A stretch of 64,000 bases of DNA from DASYQD01 sp963846495 (GTDB lineage Bacteria > Acidobacteriota > Thermoanaerobaculia > Multivoradales > JAIOJS01), in NCBI GenBank assembly GCA_963846495.1, contig CAWJWP010000017.1:434001-498000 (forward strand), read 5' to 3'. Below the pieces are notes generated by a model, which was not told the origin of the DNA, did not search any database, and saw only the letters and a list, made by a program, of their open reading frames with translations. The position numbers and the translations under genes were made by a program. Positions 1-9,966 of this stretch are shown piece by piece. How positions within the stretch are numbered: position 1 is the stretch's first letter; each line of letters begins with the position of its first letter.

Positions 1-1489
1 GCAGCACCCAGCGATGCAGCCGCCCCTCGCCGACGAAGTACTCCATCGCGACGTCGCCGCCCAGCCGTGCGTCGATCTCGGCCGCGGTGTGCGGCGGCGC
101 CGGCTGGCGGCCTGGACCGAGCAGGTCGAGAAGGTCGCGCGCCTTGGCGCGCTGGACGACGGCGAAGGCGCGCTCGGCGAAGCCGGCGTTCGGCTGCCGT
201 GCCGCGAGCCGCGCCAGCACGTCGACGGCGGCGGCGTACACCGCGCGCTTGTCGCCGAAGTAGCCGGCGCGCCAGGGCGCTTGCACCAACCGCGCGTACG
301 CGCTCGATCTCGGCGAGCGCGGCTTCGAGCTGCCGCAGCGCACCCTCGAAGTCGCCGCGCGCGGCGGCGATGCGTCCCAGCCCTTCGAGCGCGGACCACG
401 CCCCTCGGCCGAGCCGCTGCTCTGCGCCACCTCCAGACAGCGGCGGAAGAGCGCCTCGGCCTCGGCGAGCTTGGCGCCGTCGCCCGCGCCCCGCGCCTCG
501 TCGAGGAGCAGCCGGCCGAGGTAGAAGAGGTCCTGCACCTGCTCGGTGCGGTCGCCGCTCCGCTCGGCGAGCGCCAGCGCCTCGCGGTAGGCGGCCTCGG
601 CGGCGCGCGGGCGGCCGAGGTTCAAGTGCAGCGCCAGGGCGCGGTTGAGCTGGGCGTTCGACAGCCCCGAGACGTCGCCGAGCGAGCGATAGATCGCCGC
701 CGCCTGATCGAAGGCGGCCAGTGCGCTCACCGCGTCGTCGAGGTTGCGGTAGATGACGCCGGCGTTGACGAGCAGGCTCGCGCGCTGCCGCGGATCGGCA
801 CCGTCGCCGTCGTCGCCGGCGAGCAACTGCTTGTAGAGCGCCACCGCCTGCCGGTACTCACCCACCTTCTCGAGCACCACGCCTTCGTTGATGCGCGCAA
901 TGCGCACCTGCTCGCCGGCCCACGGCGCGTCGCGCGCCGCGGCGGCAAGCGCCGCGGCCTCGCGATAGAGCCGCATCGCTTCCGAGTAGCGGCCGGCGCC
1001 GAGCGCGAGCGCGCCGAGGTTCCCGAGGTTGACGACCACCGATTCCTCATCGCCGAGCCGGCGGTTCAACTCCAGCGCCTCGCGGTAGCGCGCCTCCGCC
1101 TCGCGCGCGCGGCCCAACGTCTCGAGCGCGAGCCCGAGGTTGTTGGCGGTCTCCGCCACCGCCGCGTCGTCGCCGAGCGTGCGCCGTAGCCGCAGCGCCT
1201 CCTCGCAGGCGGCGAGCGCAGCGGCATGCTCTCCCACTTCGCCGGCGAGCACGCAGGCGTTGTTGAGCGCCGCCGCGCGGTCTTCGGCCGGCGCGGACGA
1301 GCGCGCTACCGCGCGGTAGGCGGCGAGCGCCTCGCGCGACTGCCCTTCGGTGTGGAGCCGCAGCGCGTTGTCGAACGTCTGCGCGCCGGCACCGGCGGCA
1401 ATCGCGAGTGCTAGCGGCATCAGCGCCGCAATCCGCGCGAGGCCAATTCTTCGCCGCGATGTTCCCGTCGCCCCCCTCGCCTGTCTCAA
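1..1489 (-). CDS. TPR-CHAT repeat protein, partial
   Basis: Read on the minus strand, this gives repeated helical TPR-like units (for example NNLGLALETLGRAREAEARY and NLGALALGAGRYSEAMRLY). They are followed by a region typical of the start of a CHAT (caspase-like) domain: GYFGDKRAVY, FAVVQRAKARDLLDLL and DVAMEYFVGEGRLHRWVL, running off the left edge. TTG at 1489 gives an Arg-containing N-region before a hydrophobic signal-like stretch ending GAGAQ; ATG at 1420 is the alternative. Two apparent frameshifts near 290 and 405 (reading-frame slips in GC-rich runs) interrupt it. TPR-CHAT proteins are often predicted peptidases in stress or cell-death systems; the catalytic His/Cys would lie outside the window. 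Confidence 0.65.
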   Translation of the reverse strand, partial: MRQARGATGTSRRRIGLARIAALMPLALAIAAGAGAQTFDNALRLHTEGQSREALAAYRAVARSSAPAEDRAAALNNACVLAGEVGEHAAALAACEEALRLRRTLGDDAAVAETANNLGLALETLGRAREAEARYREALELNRRLGDEESVVVNLGNLGALALGAGRYSEAMRLYREAAALAAAARDAPWAGEQVRIARINEGVVLEKVGEYRQAVALYKQLLAGDDGDGADPRQRASLLVNAGVIYRNLDDAVSALAAFDQAAAIYRSLGDVSGLSNAQLNRALALHLNLGRPRAAEAAYREALALAERSGDRTEQVQDLFYLGRLLLDEARGAGDGAKLAEAEALFRRCLEVAQSSGSAEGRGPRSKGWDASPPRAATSRVRCGSSKPRSPRSSAYARLVQAPWRAGYFGDKRAVYAAAVDVLARLAARQPNAGFAERAFAVVQRAKARDLLDLLGPGRQPAPPHTAAEIDARLGGDVAMEYFVGEGRLHRWVL

Positions 1490-1552
1490 CCGAGTGAACA
1501 GCAGAACCGGCGAGCGGCCTGCGGGCCTTCGCCTGAACCGGAAGGAGATCCC

Positions 1553-2218
1553 ATGGCCACGCATCGACCGCTACTGCTCCTCGCCACCGCCGCCCTCGCC
1601 ACCGCCGTGCTGGGCGCTTGCTCGCAGGGCTCGAACAGCCCCACCGAGCCTTCCTTCGGCTTCGACGACCCCAAGGCGATGACCGCCTCCGGCGACCTCG
1701 GCGCCGTCGCCGGCGACGACACCGCCAAGAGCCGAGGCAGCGACGACGATGGTAGCGCCGACGACAACGGCGGCAACAGCGGCAGCGGCCGCGGCGGCAA
1801 CGACGACGGCACGGCGAGCGGCAACAGCGGCAGCGGCCGCGGCGGTAACGACGACGGTAACAACAACCGCCAGCGCCGGAACCGCAACCGCGGCCGCGGC
1901 GGCAACGGCCAGCCGCAGCCGACGCCCACGCCGGGCCAGCCGCAGCCGACCCCGACCCCGCAGGCGCCGCGCGCCGGCCAGCAGTTCGAGGCGGCCGTGC
2001 AGTCGGTGAACGGCAACACCATCACCCTCGCCACCGGCCAGCGCATCCTCGTCAACGGCCAGACCCAGTGGAACGCCCGCGGCGACCTCTTCTCGCTCGC
2101 CGACATCAGCGGCTCCCTCGCCGCCGGCCTCAACCCCCGCGTCGAAGGCCGCGGCAACCGCCAGGCCGACGGCTCGATCGTCGCGGCGACGATCAAGGGC
2201 GAGCACGACGGCGATTGA
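1553..2218 (+). CDS. DUF5666-like lipoprotein
   Basis: A 221-residue protein. The N-terminal signal peptide ends in a lipobox (VLGAC, Cys near residue 24), so it is probably lipidated and anchored to the outer face of a membrane. Residues about 50 to 130 are low complexity: Asp/Gly/Ser/Asn with duplicated NSGSGRGGNDDG blocks, then a Pro-Gln-Thr linker. The C-terminal ~80 residues (FEAAVQSVNGNTITLATGQR, then VEGRGNRQADGSIVAATI) match the small beta-barrel pattern of DUF5666. An AAGGAG ribosome site lies 6 to 12 bases before the ATG. Function unknown; the tail suggests a ligand- or metal-binding cell-surface domain. Confidence 0.8.
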   Translation: MATHRPLLLLATAALATAVLGACSQGSNSPTEPSFGFDDPKAMTASGDLGAVAGDDTAKSRGSDDDGSADDNGGNSGSGRGGNDDGTASGNSGSGRGGNDDGNNNRQRRNRNRGRGGNGQPQPTPTPGQPQPTPTPQAPRAGQQFEAAVQSVNGNTITLATGQRILVNGQTQWNARGDLFSLADISGSLAAGLNPRVEGRGNRQADGSIVAATIKGEHDGD

Positions 2219-2289
2219 GCACGAGACCGAGCAGTCACGGCTCTCGACCGCAGCGAACACCTCCGCCGTCATTGCGAGTGTTCACCGAC

Positions 2290-2515
2290 TTCGTCGACCC
2301 CGAGGGATGAAACGAGTCTTAGAGTTAGGGGAGAGGTTGGCGCCGAGGTCGGTACGCTCAATGGTGCTACGTGCCCGTTTGCGAGTGAGACCCAGGACTC
2401 TGAGCGGACCCCGCAGTGTTTCCCGAGGGCGGCCTGTAGGCGACCTCGGAGGACGTTCCGCAGATTGGCAGGATACGAGAGTCCTCGCCGACCTCCATTC
2501 GAGAGGAGGTGGTTG
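2290..2515 (+). ncRNA. candidate IS110 bridge RNA region
   Basis: IS110-group elements carry a structured bridge RNA between the left end and the transposase start. This non-coding leader is about 230 bases long. It contains a 9-bp stem, CCGAGGTCG at 2343-2351 with CGACCTCGG at 2441-2449, enclosing about 90 bases, plus smaller stems. I cannot assign the target-binding and donor-binding loops by eye. The call rests on position, length and the closing stem only. Confidence 0.35.
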
Positions 2516-3709
2516 ATGCGAGTGTTGTACTGCCGATGTGCCGGACTGGATGTGCATCAGAAGACGGTAGTGGCTTGTATGCGGTGGCTGCAGGGGGCGC
2601 GGGTGGAGAAGGAGGTGAGGACGTTTGCGACCACGGTGCAAGGGCTCACGGAGCTTTTGCAGTGGCTGCAGGGTCACCGCTGCGAAGCGGCGGTCATGGA
2701 GTCGACGGGTGTGTACTGGAAGCCGGTCTGGCGTGTTCTCGAGGGGGAGATGGTGCTGGTGCTGGCCAACGCCCAAGAGGTGCGCAATCTGCCGGGGCGC
2801 AAGACCGATGTCAAAGATGCAGACTGGCTCTCGGACCTGCTCGCCCACGGGTTGATTCGTAGCAGCTTCGTTCCGCCCGCGCCGCAGCGAGCGTTGCGGG
2901 ACCTAACGCGGACGAGGACGCAGCTGAGCCGTGAGCTGACTCGCCACACATTGCGGCTGCAGAAGACTTTGGAGGACGCGGGCATCAAGCTGACCAACGT
3001 CCTCTCCGACATCCTGGGGGCGACTGGCCGCGCCATCATCGAGGCAATGATCGCTGGTACCACCGACGCGGAGCAGCTCGTCGAGTTGCGCCGCAAGGGC
3101 ATCAAGGCGACGCGTGAGCAGATGGTGGCAGCGCTGCAGGGGCGCATCACGGATCACCATCGATTCCTGCTGCAGCTGCACCTCGAGCAGATCGACGGGC
3201 TGGCCGCGGCCCTGGCCAAGCTCGACGAGAGGATTGCGGAGCAGATCGAGCCCTTTCGAGCCCAGTACCAGCTGCTGAGGACCGTGCCGGCGATAGGTGA
3301 GCACACCGCGGCGGTCATCCTCGCCGAGATCGGCCCTGACATGAGGCGATTCCCCACTGCTGCTCATCTGGTCTCTTGGGCTGGGCTGTGTCCGAAGAAC
3401 GATGAGAGCGCCGGCAAGCAGCGATCGCGTCGGCTGCGTCGAGGCAACCGCTGGCTGAAAACAGCCACCGTGCAGGTCGCCTGGGCGGCCGCACGGAAGA
3501 AGGACGGCTACCACCAACGCTTCTATCGCAACGTCAAGACCCGCCGCGGCCCCAAGAAAGCCGTCGTCGCCGTGGCAGCCTCTCTGCTCACTTCGATCTA
3601 CCACGTACTGCTCCGCTCCACCCCGTACGAAGATCCTCGACCCCAGAGCTCACCTCCAAGGCCAGGCGGCGCACCGTCCACCGTCTCCTCAAACGCCTCA
3701 ACACCCTAG
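2516..3709 (+). CDS. IS110-family transposase (DEDD recombinase)
   Basis: A 397-residue RNA-guided recombinase that moves its own element. The N-terminal RuvC-like DEDD domain shows GLDVHQKTVVA, MESTGVYWKPV and LPGRKTDVKDADWLSDLLAHG. The C-terminal Transposase_20 region shows LRTVPAIGEHTAAVILAEIG, then SWAGLCPKNDESAGKQR, ending with a conserved RRGNRWLK and AAARKKDGYHQRFY. ATG 2516 was chosen because GAGAGGAGGT lies just upstream and the protein then begins at the usual point before GLDVH; an ATG at 2465 would add 17 unrelated residues. The frame is intact, so the element may be active. Confidence 0.93.
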   Translation: MRVLYCRCAGLDVHQKTVVACMRWLQGARVEKEVRTFATTVQGLTELLQWLQGHRCEAAVMESTGVYWKPVWRVLEGEMVLVLANAQEVRNLPGRKTDVKDADWLSDLLAHGLIRSSFVPPAPQRALRDLTRTRTQLSRELTRHTLRLQKTLEDAGIKLTNVLSDILGATGRAIIEAMIAGTTDAEQLVELRRKGIKATREQMVAALQGRITDHHRFLLQLHLEQIDGLAAALAKLDERIAEQIEPFRAQYQLLRTVPAIGEHTAAVILAEIGPDMRRFPTAAHLVSWAGLCPKNDESAGKQRSRRLRRGNRWLKTATVQVAWAAARKKDGYHQRFYRNVKTRRGPKKAVVAVAASLLTSIYHVLLRSTPYEDPRPQSSPPRPGGAPSTVSSNASTP

Positions 3710-3742
3710 GTGTCGAAGTGGAGGTAAGAAACGCGGCCTGAC

Positions 3743-3924
3743 AATCACTCTGAGCCAAGGAGTTTCTCCGCAGGAGCGCAGCGACGAAGCAATCTCGATC
3801 CGGCACGCGCAACAGGCGCGTTGAAGATCGAGATCGCCACGGCCGCTCCGCGGCCTCGCGATGACAGCTGAGAGAGCGACTCGCATCCCGAGCCGAACAA
3901 GGGAGCGGCGATGGCGCCGCTCCC
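3743..3924 (+). repeat. REP-like palindrome and hairpin downstream of the IS
   Basis: The stretch opens with ATCACTCTGAG (about 3743) and closes with CTCGCGATGAC (about 3868). Inside, GCAATCTCGATC pairs with GATCGAGATCGC (11 of 12), so the unit is palindromic like REP elements. A second hairpin, GGGAGCGGC/GCCGCTCCC with a 6-base loop, lies at 3901-3924 without a following T-run. No gene is visible between the transposase and the amidase. Confidence 0.45.
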
Positions 3925-4010
3925 GCTGCTTTCGCCGCATCCAGCGCTTCGCGCCTCACGTCCGCCTCGCCTTATGATCGTCGCGCCCAACGACGGAAAG
4001 GAGCGTGACG

Positions 4011-5683
4011 GTGGACGAGCCGAGCGATCCGCGGGCGCTGTCGCGACGGGCCTTCGTCAAGTCGGGTCTCGCGGGCGGCGCGCTGCTCGCCGGCGGCGCC
4101 GCGACGCTCGCCGACGCCGCTGCAGCAGCCACGGCGCCGATGCCGCCGCCGACGACGCCGGCGCCGTTCGAGCTCGAGGAGCTCACCATCGCCGACCTCC
4201 AGGAGGGGATGACCTCAGGCCGCTTCACCGCCCGCTCGCTCGTCGCCGCCTACACCGCGCGCATCCACGAGCTCAACGCGCAGGGCCCCGAGCTGCGCGC
4301 CGTCATCGAGCTCGATCCGGACGCGCCCGCCGTCGCCGAGGCGCTCGACCGCGAGCGGCGCGAGAAAGGCACGCGCGGTCCGCTCCACGGCATCCCCATC
4401 CTGCTCAAGGACAACGTCGGCACGGCCGACCGCACGACGACGACCGCCGGCTCGCTCGCCCTCGCCGGCTCCATTCCGGCGCGCGACGCCTTCGTCGCCG
4501 CGCGGCTGCGCGCGGCAGGCGCCGTCTTCCTCGGCAAGGCCAACCTCTCCGAGTGGGCCAACTTCCGCTCCGAGCGCTCGTCGAGCGGCTGGAGCAGCCG
4601 CGGCGGCCAGTGCCGCAACCCCTACGCGCTCGACCGCAACTCGTCGGGCTCGAGCTCCGGGCTCGGCGGTGGCGGCCTCGGCGAACCTCTGCGCCGGCGC
4701 GGTGGGCAGCGAGACCGACGGCTCGATCGTCTCGCCCGCCTCGCGCTGCGGCATCGTCGGCTTCAAGCCCACCGTCGGCCTGCTGAGCCGCGCCGGCATC
4801 ATCCCCATCGCCCACAGCCAGGACACCGCCGGGCCGATGACGCGGACCGTCGCCGACGCCGCGGCGCTCCTCGGCGCCATGGCCGGCGTCGACGAGCGCG
4901 ACGAGGCGACCGCCGCGAGCCGCGGCAAGGCGGAGGCCGACTACACGCGCTTCCTCGACCGCGACGGCCTGCGCGGCGCGCGCATCGGCGTGCTGCGCCC
5001 GGGCTCGCTCGCCGACGACCCCTTCGTGCAGGCGTGCGTCGGCGAAGCGATCGCGGCGATGAAGGCGCAGGGCGCCGACGATCGTCGACCCGGTCGAGAT
5101 CGACACCTCGAAGATCGGCGAGCCCGAGTACGAGGTGCTGCTCTACGAGTTCAAGGCCGACCTCGACCGCTACCTCGCCGACCTCGGCGAGCGCGCGCCG
5201 GTCAAGTCGCTCGCCGAAGCGATCGCCTTCAACGACGCGCACAAGGACACCGTGCTGCCCTACTTCGGCCAGGACATCTTCGTCCTCGCGCAGAAGAAGG
5301 GGCCGCTCACCGACAAGGCCTACCTCGACGCGCGTGCCGCCTGCCTGCGCCTCGCGCGCAAGGACGGGCTCGACGCCGCCTTCGACAAGCACAAGCTCGA
5401 CGCCATCGTGGCGACGAGCGGCGGCCCGGCCTGGCTCATCGACCTCGTCAACGGCGACTCCGGCACCGGCGGCAGCTCGCGGCTGTGCGCCGTCTCGGGC
5501 TACCCCAACGTCACCGTGCCAGCGGGCTGGGCGCGCGGGCTGCCGCTCGGCATCTCGTTCATGGGCCGCGCCTGGAGCGAGCCGACGCTCATACGCCTCG
5601 CCTACGCGTTCGAGCAGGCGACGAAGGTGCGACGGCCGCCGCAGTTCTTGCCCACCGTATCGCTCGGTCCGCCTGCGGTCTGA
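4011..5683 (+). CDS. Tat-exported amidase (amidase signature family), frameshifted
   Basis: Amidase signature hydrolase, probably acting on C-N amide bonds outside the cytoplasm. The N-terminus carries a twin-arginine signal (SRRAFVKSGLAGGALLAGG). The catalytic Lys is in PILLKDNVG. The Gly/Ser-rich signature NSSGSSSGLGG continues, after a frame slip at about 4,680, as ANLCAGAVGSETDGSIVSPA with the cis-Ser/Ser pair, then CGIVGFKPTVGLLSRAGIIP. A second slip at about 5,080 precedes the C-terminal part ending RPPQFLPTVSLGPPAV. GTG 4011 is preferred to GTG 4005 because GGAAAGGAG ends at 4003. Substrate unknown. The frameshifts sit in GC-rich runs and look like sequencing errors. Confidence 0.85.
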
Positions 5684-5711
5684 GGCGGGCGTCAGCTCAT
5701 CGCAAACAACG

Positions 5712-8700
5712 ATGGCCAAACGTAAGAAGGACCCAACAACATCACCTTTCCGGTCGACACCGCGGGGAAAACCGTCGCGAGTGTCGACTTTTGTTGAAGT
5801 AGGCGGCTCCCCTGTTCCTGGCCTCACTTTGCGCGCAGTCTTGCGCGGGCATGAGAGCTGGATCGGCCGCATCGCCTGGTCGCCCGATGGCGCGTCGCTC
5901 GCCTCTCCTTCTAATGATCAAACGGTGCGAATCTGGGACTCGCGCAACGGGGACGTGCGTACGAAGCCTGACGGGGCACACCGAGGAAGTGAATAGCGTG
6001 GCTTGGTCACCGGATGGGCGGCGCGTCGCTTCAGCTGGGGACGACGGACTTCGAATATGGGAGGCGGCTAGCGGCGAGTCTCTGAAGATCCCGAAAGATC
6101 CCGAGGAACTCATCTACAGCGTAGCTTGGTCGCCAGATGGTGGGCGCCTGGCCTCGGGTTCTTCCAATTCGGCCGTTTACCTTTGGGAGACGCAAGGATA
6201 TCAACGCTTGAGAACGCTCACTGGACATCGCGGCCCGGTCACCGCACTTGCGTGGTCGCCAAATGGTAGACGCCTCGCATCGGCTTCCGCGGATTCGACT
6301 GTCCGCGTGTGGGAGGCCGAGCACGAGGCCACACTCGAGGGGCATACCCGTCCAGTCTTAAGCGTTGCGTGGTCCTCCGATGGGAACCGCCTGGCCTCTA
6401 CATCTGCGGACAACACAATTCGCTTTTGGGCCACCGAAACCGACCAGCCTTTACAGATATTGGAAGGTCATTCTCGATCCGTGACCTCAATATCTTTTTC
6501 TCCCGACGGCCGCTTTGCGGCGTCCAAAGGCGATGGCGTTCGCATTTGGCGCTGCGACACGTGGGCCTGCGTGGCCATGTTGAAGGAGAGTTCAAGTGAC
6601 GTCTGGGTTACCGGACTGGCCTTTCATCCTCACCGGCCATTGCTGGCGACCCTGGGCGAAGATGACGAGATCATTCGCATCTGGGAGCTGGACGAGACGG
6701 TGCTGCTGGGCCAAGCCCAAGAGAGTGTTCATTACACTACTGCCAAGCTCGTCCTCGTCGGCGACTCGGGCGTGGGCAAGACGGGATTGGGCTGGCGGCT
6801 CGCGCATGGCGAGTTCAAAGAGCACGCCTCCACCCACGGTCAGCAGTTCTGGGCCATCCCCGAGCTTGGCCTGAAGCGAGCAGATGGCACCGAGTGCGAG
6901 GCCGTGCTGTGGGACTTGGCGGGCCAGCACGTCTATCGTCAGATCCACTCCATCTTTCTCGACAACGTCGCCGCCGCGCTGGTGCTCTTCGACCCCGGCA
7001 ATCGCCAGGAGCCGCTCAAGGGCGTGCAGTTCTGGCTGGAGCAGCTCAAGGGGAAGGGCCAGCTGCCACCTGCCGTGCTGGTCGGTGCGCGCGTGGACCG
7101 CGGCGCGCCCGCCCTCGCGCGTGAGGAGATCGAGCAATTCTGCCAACGCTATGGGATTCGCGGCGGCTACATCGGGACCAGCGCCAGGAACGGTGAAGGC
7201 CTTCCGGCCCTGCTGGAGAGGCTGAAGACAGAGATCCCTTGGGACGAGATGACGACGACGGTGACCACGGTCACCTTCAAGCGCATCAAGGACTACGTCC
7301 TGGCGCTCAAGGAGAAGCCCGACCGCGAGGGTGTGCTGGTCGACCCGCTGTCGCTACGCGAGCAGCTGCAGGCGACCGACCGGGAGTGGCGCTTCAGCGA
7401 CGCCGAGCTGATGGCGGCGGTGGGCCATCTGGAGACCCACGGTTACGTCACCGTCTTGCGCAGCTCGGCGGGCGAGCAATACGTTTTGCTGACCCCCGAG
7501 CTGCTGGTGACGCTGGCGTCCTCGATCGTGTTGCTCGCCGACAAGCACCCGCGCGAGCTGGGTGCGGTGAACGAGAACGAGCTCTTGCAGCGCCTCTACC
7601 CCTTCGACGAGCTGGCCGGCTTGTCCGCCACGGAAAGCCAGGTTCTCCTCGACGCCGCCATCCTGCGCTTCCTGCAGCACAGCATCTGCTTCCGCGAGAC
7701 GCTGGGCGAGGAGACCCTGCTCATCTTTCCCGGTCTCATCAAGCAGAAGCGCCCACTGCAGGACGACTCACCTTCGAGCGACGACATCTCGTATGTCGTG
7801 CGCGGCCGCGTGGAGAACCTTTACGCCTCACTCGTGGTCCTGCTCGGCTATACCCCTTCGTTCACCCGCATCAATCAATGGCAGAACCAAGCGCAGTACG
7901 AGACGGCGGAGCGCGAGATCTGTGGCTTCCGCGTGATCGAAGATCGCGAAGGCGAGATCGAGCTGGTGCTCTATTACGGCGACAGGATGCCCGTTTCCGG
8001 CCGCGTCAAGTTTCAAGAGCTGTTCGAGCAATTCCTTCATCAGCGCGACGTCGAGGTCAGACGGTTCCCGCCCGTGCGGTGCGCCAACGGCCACCAACAA
8101 AAGCGCGCCACCGTCATCGACCGCGTGCGCGATCGCAAGCCGTTCATGTTCTGCGACGAGTGCGGCGAGAAGATCGCGCTGCCCCATCTCGACCAACCCC
8201 AGGGTATCGGCATCAGCACCTCGTCGTGGCTGCAGCGTGAGGAAGCGGCGGCGCGGTTGCGCAGCGCGTATGAGGCACAGCTAACAAGGGTCAAGGGCTA
8301 CCGGCGCGACTGGGCCATACCTCGCTGTTACGTCAGTCATCATCCAGACCAAGAGGCCCGCGCGCGCGAGCTGGTTCGTAATTTGCGCGACGCGCGGGTG
8401 TACGTCGTCGAGCGAGCAGATCAGGTGCAATCGACCGACTTCGTCGTCGTCCTCGATACGCCGGCTTATCAGGAGGCATTCCGTACCCCCACGATGGCTA
8501 CTGACGCGGCGCTCGTCCAGGCGCGGCTCGGCGGGCGTCAACTGATCTCGCTAGCGCTGACAGGCCAGCCTCGGGCGCACGACTTCGAGCATTGCCAGCC
8601 GGGAAGCTTCTACGACGAAACCCACGAACCGGTGAGTCTTTTCGACTTGGTGCTGAACCTCTATGCCATTCCGTTTGCCCACGCCGGTTTCGCCCCCTTG

Positions 8701-9012
8701 CGGAAGGACCTGCACGGACAGTGGGAGCAGACGTTGGGTCAGGATCGCGCCGCCGCGGATCCGGCGCTGAGACTGTTCATCAGTTATTCGCACAAAGACG
8801 AAGCGCTGAAGGATGAGCTGGTCACGATGCTGGCCGGCTTGCAGCGCCGAGGTGTCATCGACGCCTGGGAAGACAGGCAAATCCAGCCTGGCGAGGAATG
8901 GAACCAGGCCATCCAGGACGCCCTCAGCAGATGCGACCTCGCTTTGCTGCTGGTGAGCCCCGATTACCTGGCTTCACGCTTCATCCAGGAGGAAGAGCAG
9001 CCGAAGCTCCTC
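5712..9012 (+). CDS. WD40-GTPase-TIR protein, 3' truncated by a join
   Basis: NLR-like signalling protein of about 1,100 residues. Seven WD40 repeats come first (VAWSPDGRRVAS, then VRIWD-type cores). A Roc/Ras-like GTPase follows, with P-loop GDSGVGKTG, switch motif WDLAGQHVYRQ and a late TSA motif. Next are winged-helix-like COR-type sequence and a zinc-ribbon-like segment (RCANGHQQ, FMFCDECGEK). Two TIR-like units end it: a degenerate one (IPRCYVSHHPDQEA) and a clear one (RLFISYSHKDEALKDELV to DLALLLVSPDYLASRFIQ). A frame slip near 5,960 splits the first WD40 repeats. The gene is cut at about 9,012, where the sequence changes to an unrelated hydrolase. Related architectures are candidate antiphage or cell-death sensors; that role is inferred. 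Confidence 0.8.
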
Positions 9013-9030
9013 GGCCGACGCGACCGCCGG
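9005..9030. other. chimeric join between block A and block B
   Basis: Upstream, the forward frame is TIR sequence up to about FIQEEEQPKLL. Immediately after, a different frame reads GEIGLEEAVVDVLPP, the post-SxxK region of a serine hydrolase whose catalytic Ser-x-x-Lys segment is missing. Two truncated, unrelated genes meeting head to tail with no repeat or mobile element between them point to an assembly or read chimera. Confidence 0.7.
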
Positions 9031-9863
9031 CCGCGGCGAGATCGGCCTCGAGGAAGCCGTCGTCGACGTCCTCCCTCCTGACAAGCGGCCGTCCACGCTA
9101 CGCGACAACGTCACCGTGCATCACCTCCTCTCGCACACGTCGGGCATCGCCGACTACTTCGAGGAGGACGAGGACCTCCCCGGCTACCGCGAGGACTACG
9201 AGCAGCTGTGGGAGGACCTTCCCCTCCACCGGCTTCGCGACTACGCAGCGTTGCTCCCCGGTCTTCGGCGACCTCCCCCCGGTGTGCCCACCCGGGGAGG
9301 CCTTTCACTACAGCAACGCCGGCTACGTGCTACTCGGCATCCTGCTCGCCGAGGTATCTGGCATGCCGTTCGCTGACGCCGTGGTGACCCGCGTCTTCAT
9401 TCCCGCGGGAATGACCGCAAGCGGCTACCCCGCGCTTGACGAGGTGCACGCCGACGTCGCCCAGAACTATCTGCCGCCCCTGGAAGACGGCGGACCGTGG
9501 CGAACGAACATCTACTCCGTCCCGCCCGTCGGTGGTGGCGACGGGGGCGCGGTCGTCACGGCCGAGGACGTGGAGCGATTCCTGCGCGCCGTGCAGCGCG
9601 GAGGGGTGTGGCACCTCGAACCGGCAGACGTCCTGACGCCGCGCGCCCGATCATGGGGGGAGTGGCAGGTCGGCTACGGCATGGACCTGCGACCCGACGG
9701 CGTCTGGGGCAAAGACGGCGGAGATCCCGGCGTGCTCGTGATCTCGCGCTACCGCCCCTCCACCGACACCACCGCCGTGTTCCTGGCCAACGTCGACGAG
9801 GACGCCGTCGAGGACCTGGAGACCCTCGCCTACAACGTCATCAACGCTGCCCTCGACACCTGA
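9013..9863 (+). CDS. serine hydrolase (beta-lactamase family), 5' truncated
   Basis: Penicillin-binding-protein-like hydrolase of the class C beta-lactamase superfamily. Visible parts are VHHLLSHTSGIADYFEE, the YSN motif in FHYSNAGYVLLGILLAEV, and a C-terminal GKDGGDPGV segment in the position of the third active-site motif. The SxxK nucleophile region is absent because the gene begins at the join near 9,012. A frame slip near 9,257 links the first part to FGDLPPVCPPGEAFHYSN. The natural substrate cannot be told from sequence. Confidence 0.75.
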
Positions 9864-9966
9864 TCCAATGTGCCCGACCGGCGGTACCGGCACTCCGCAT
9901 GGGCTCGTGAGAGCGTGATGTGCAGGACGCGGAGTCGCGCGTCCTGCGGCCTCCCTGTTCGACGTG

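Larger units (their letters stand above)
2280..3742 (+). mobile_element. IS110-family insertion sequence
   Basis: The transposase at 2516-3709 defines the element. The ends are inferred. On the left, an 11-base GTCATTGCGAG half-motif at 2268-2278 is followed by unrelated sequence. On the right, a palindromic REP-like element begins at about 3743. IS110 elements lack terminal inverted repeats and often sit in REP-type palindromes, which fits, but exact borders cannot be fixed without an empty site. The upstream part (2280-2515) is long enough to hold the element's guide (bridge) RNA. Confidence 0.45.

Noticed and set aside
14..1189. Long plus-strand open frame opposite the TPR-CHAT gene
   Set aside because: Its product is Arg/Ala-rich without domain pattern, while the minus strand reads clear TPR and CHAT-type sequence. 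It is an antisense artefact of high GC.
1571..2272. Minus-strand open frame opposite the DUF5666 lipoprotein
   Set aside because: Gives Ala/Val runs from GC-rich codons; the plus strand has a signal peptide, lipobox and ribosome site.
4799..5872. Minus-strand open frame across the amidase
   Set aside because: The plus strand carries amidase motifs in order; the antisense frame has none.
8898..9863. A genuine TIR-hydrolase fusion protein
   Set aside because: The change falls inside both domains, removes both active sites and needs a further frame slip; an assembly join is simpler.
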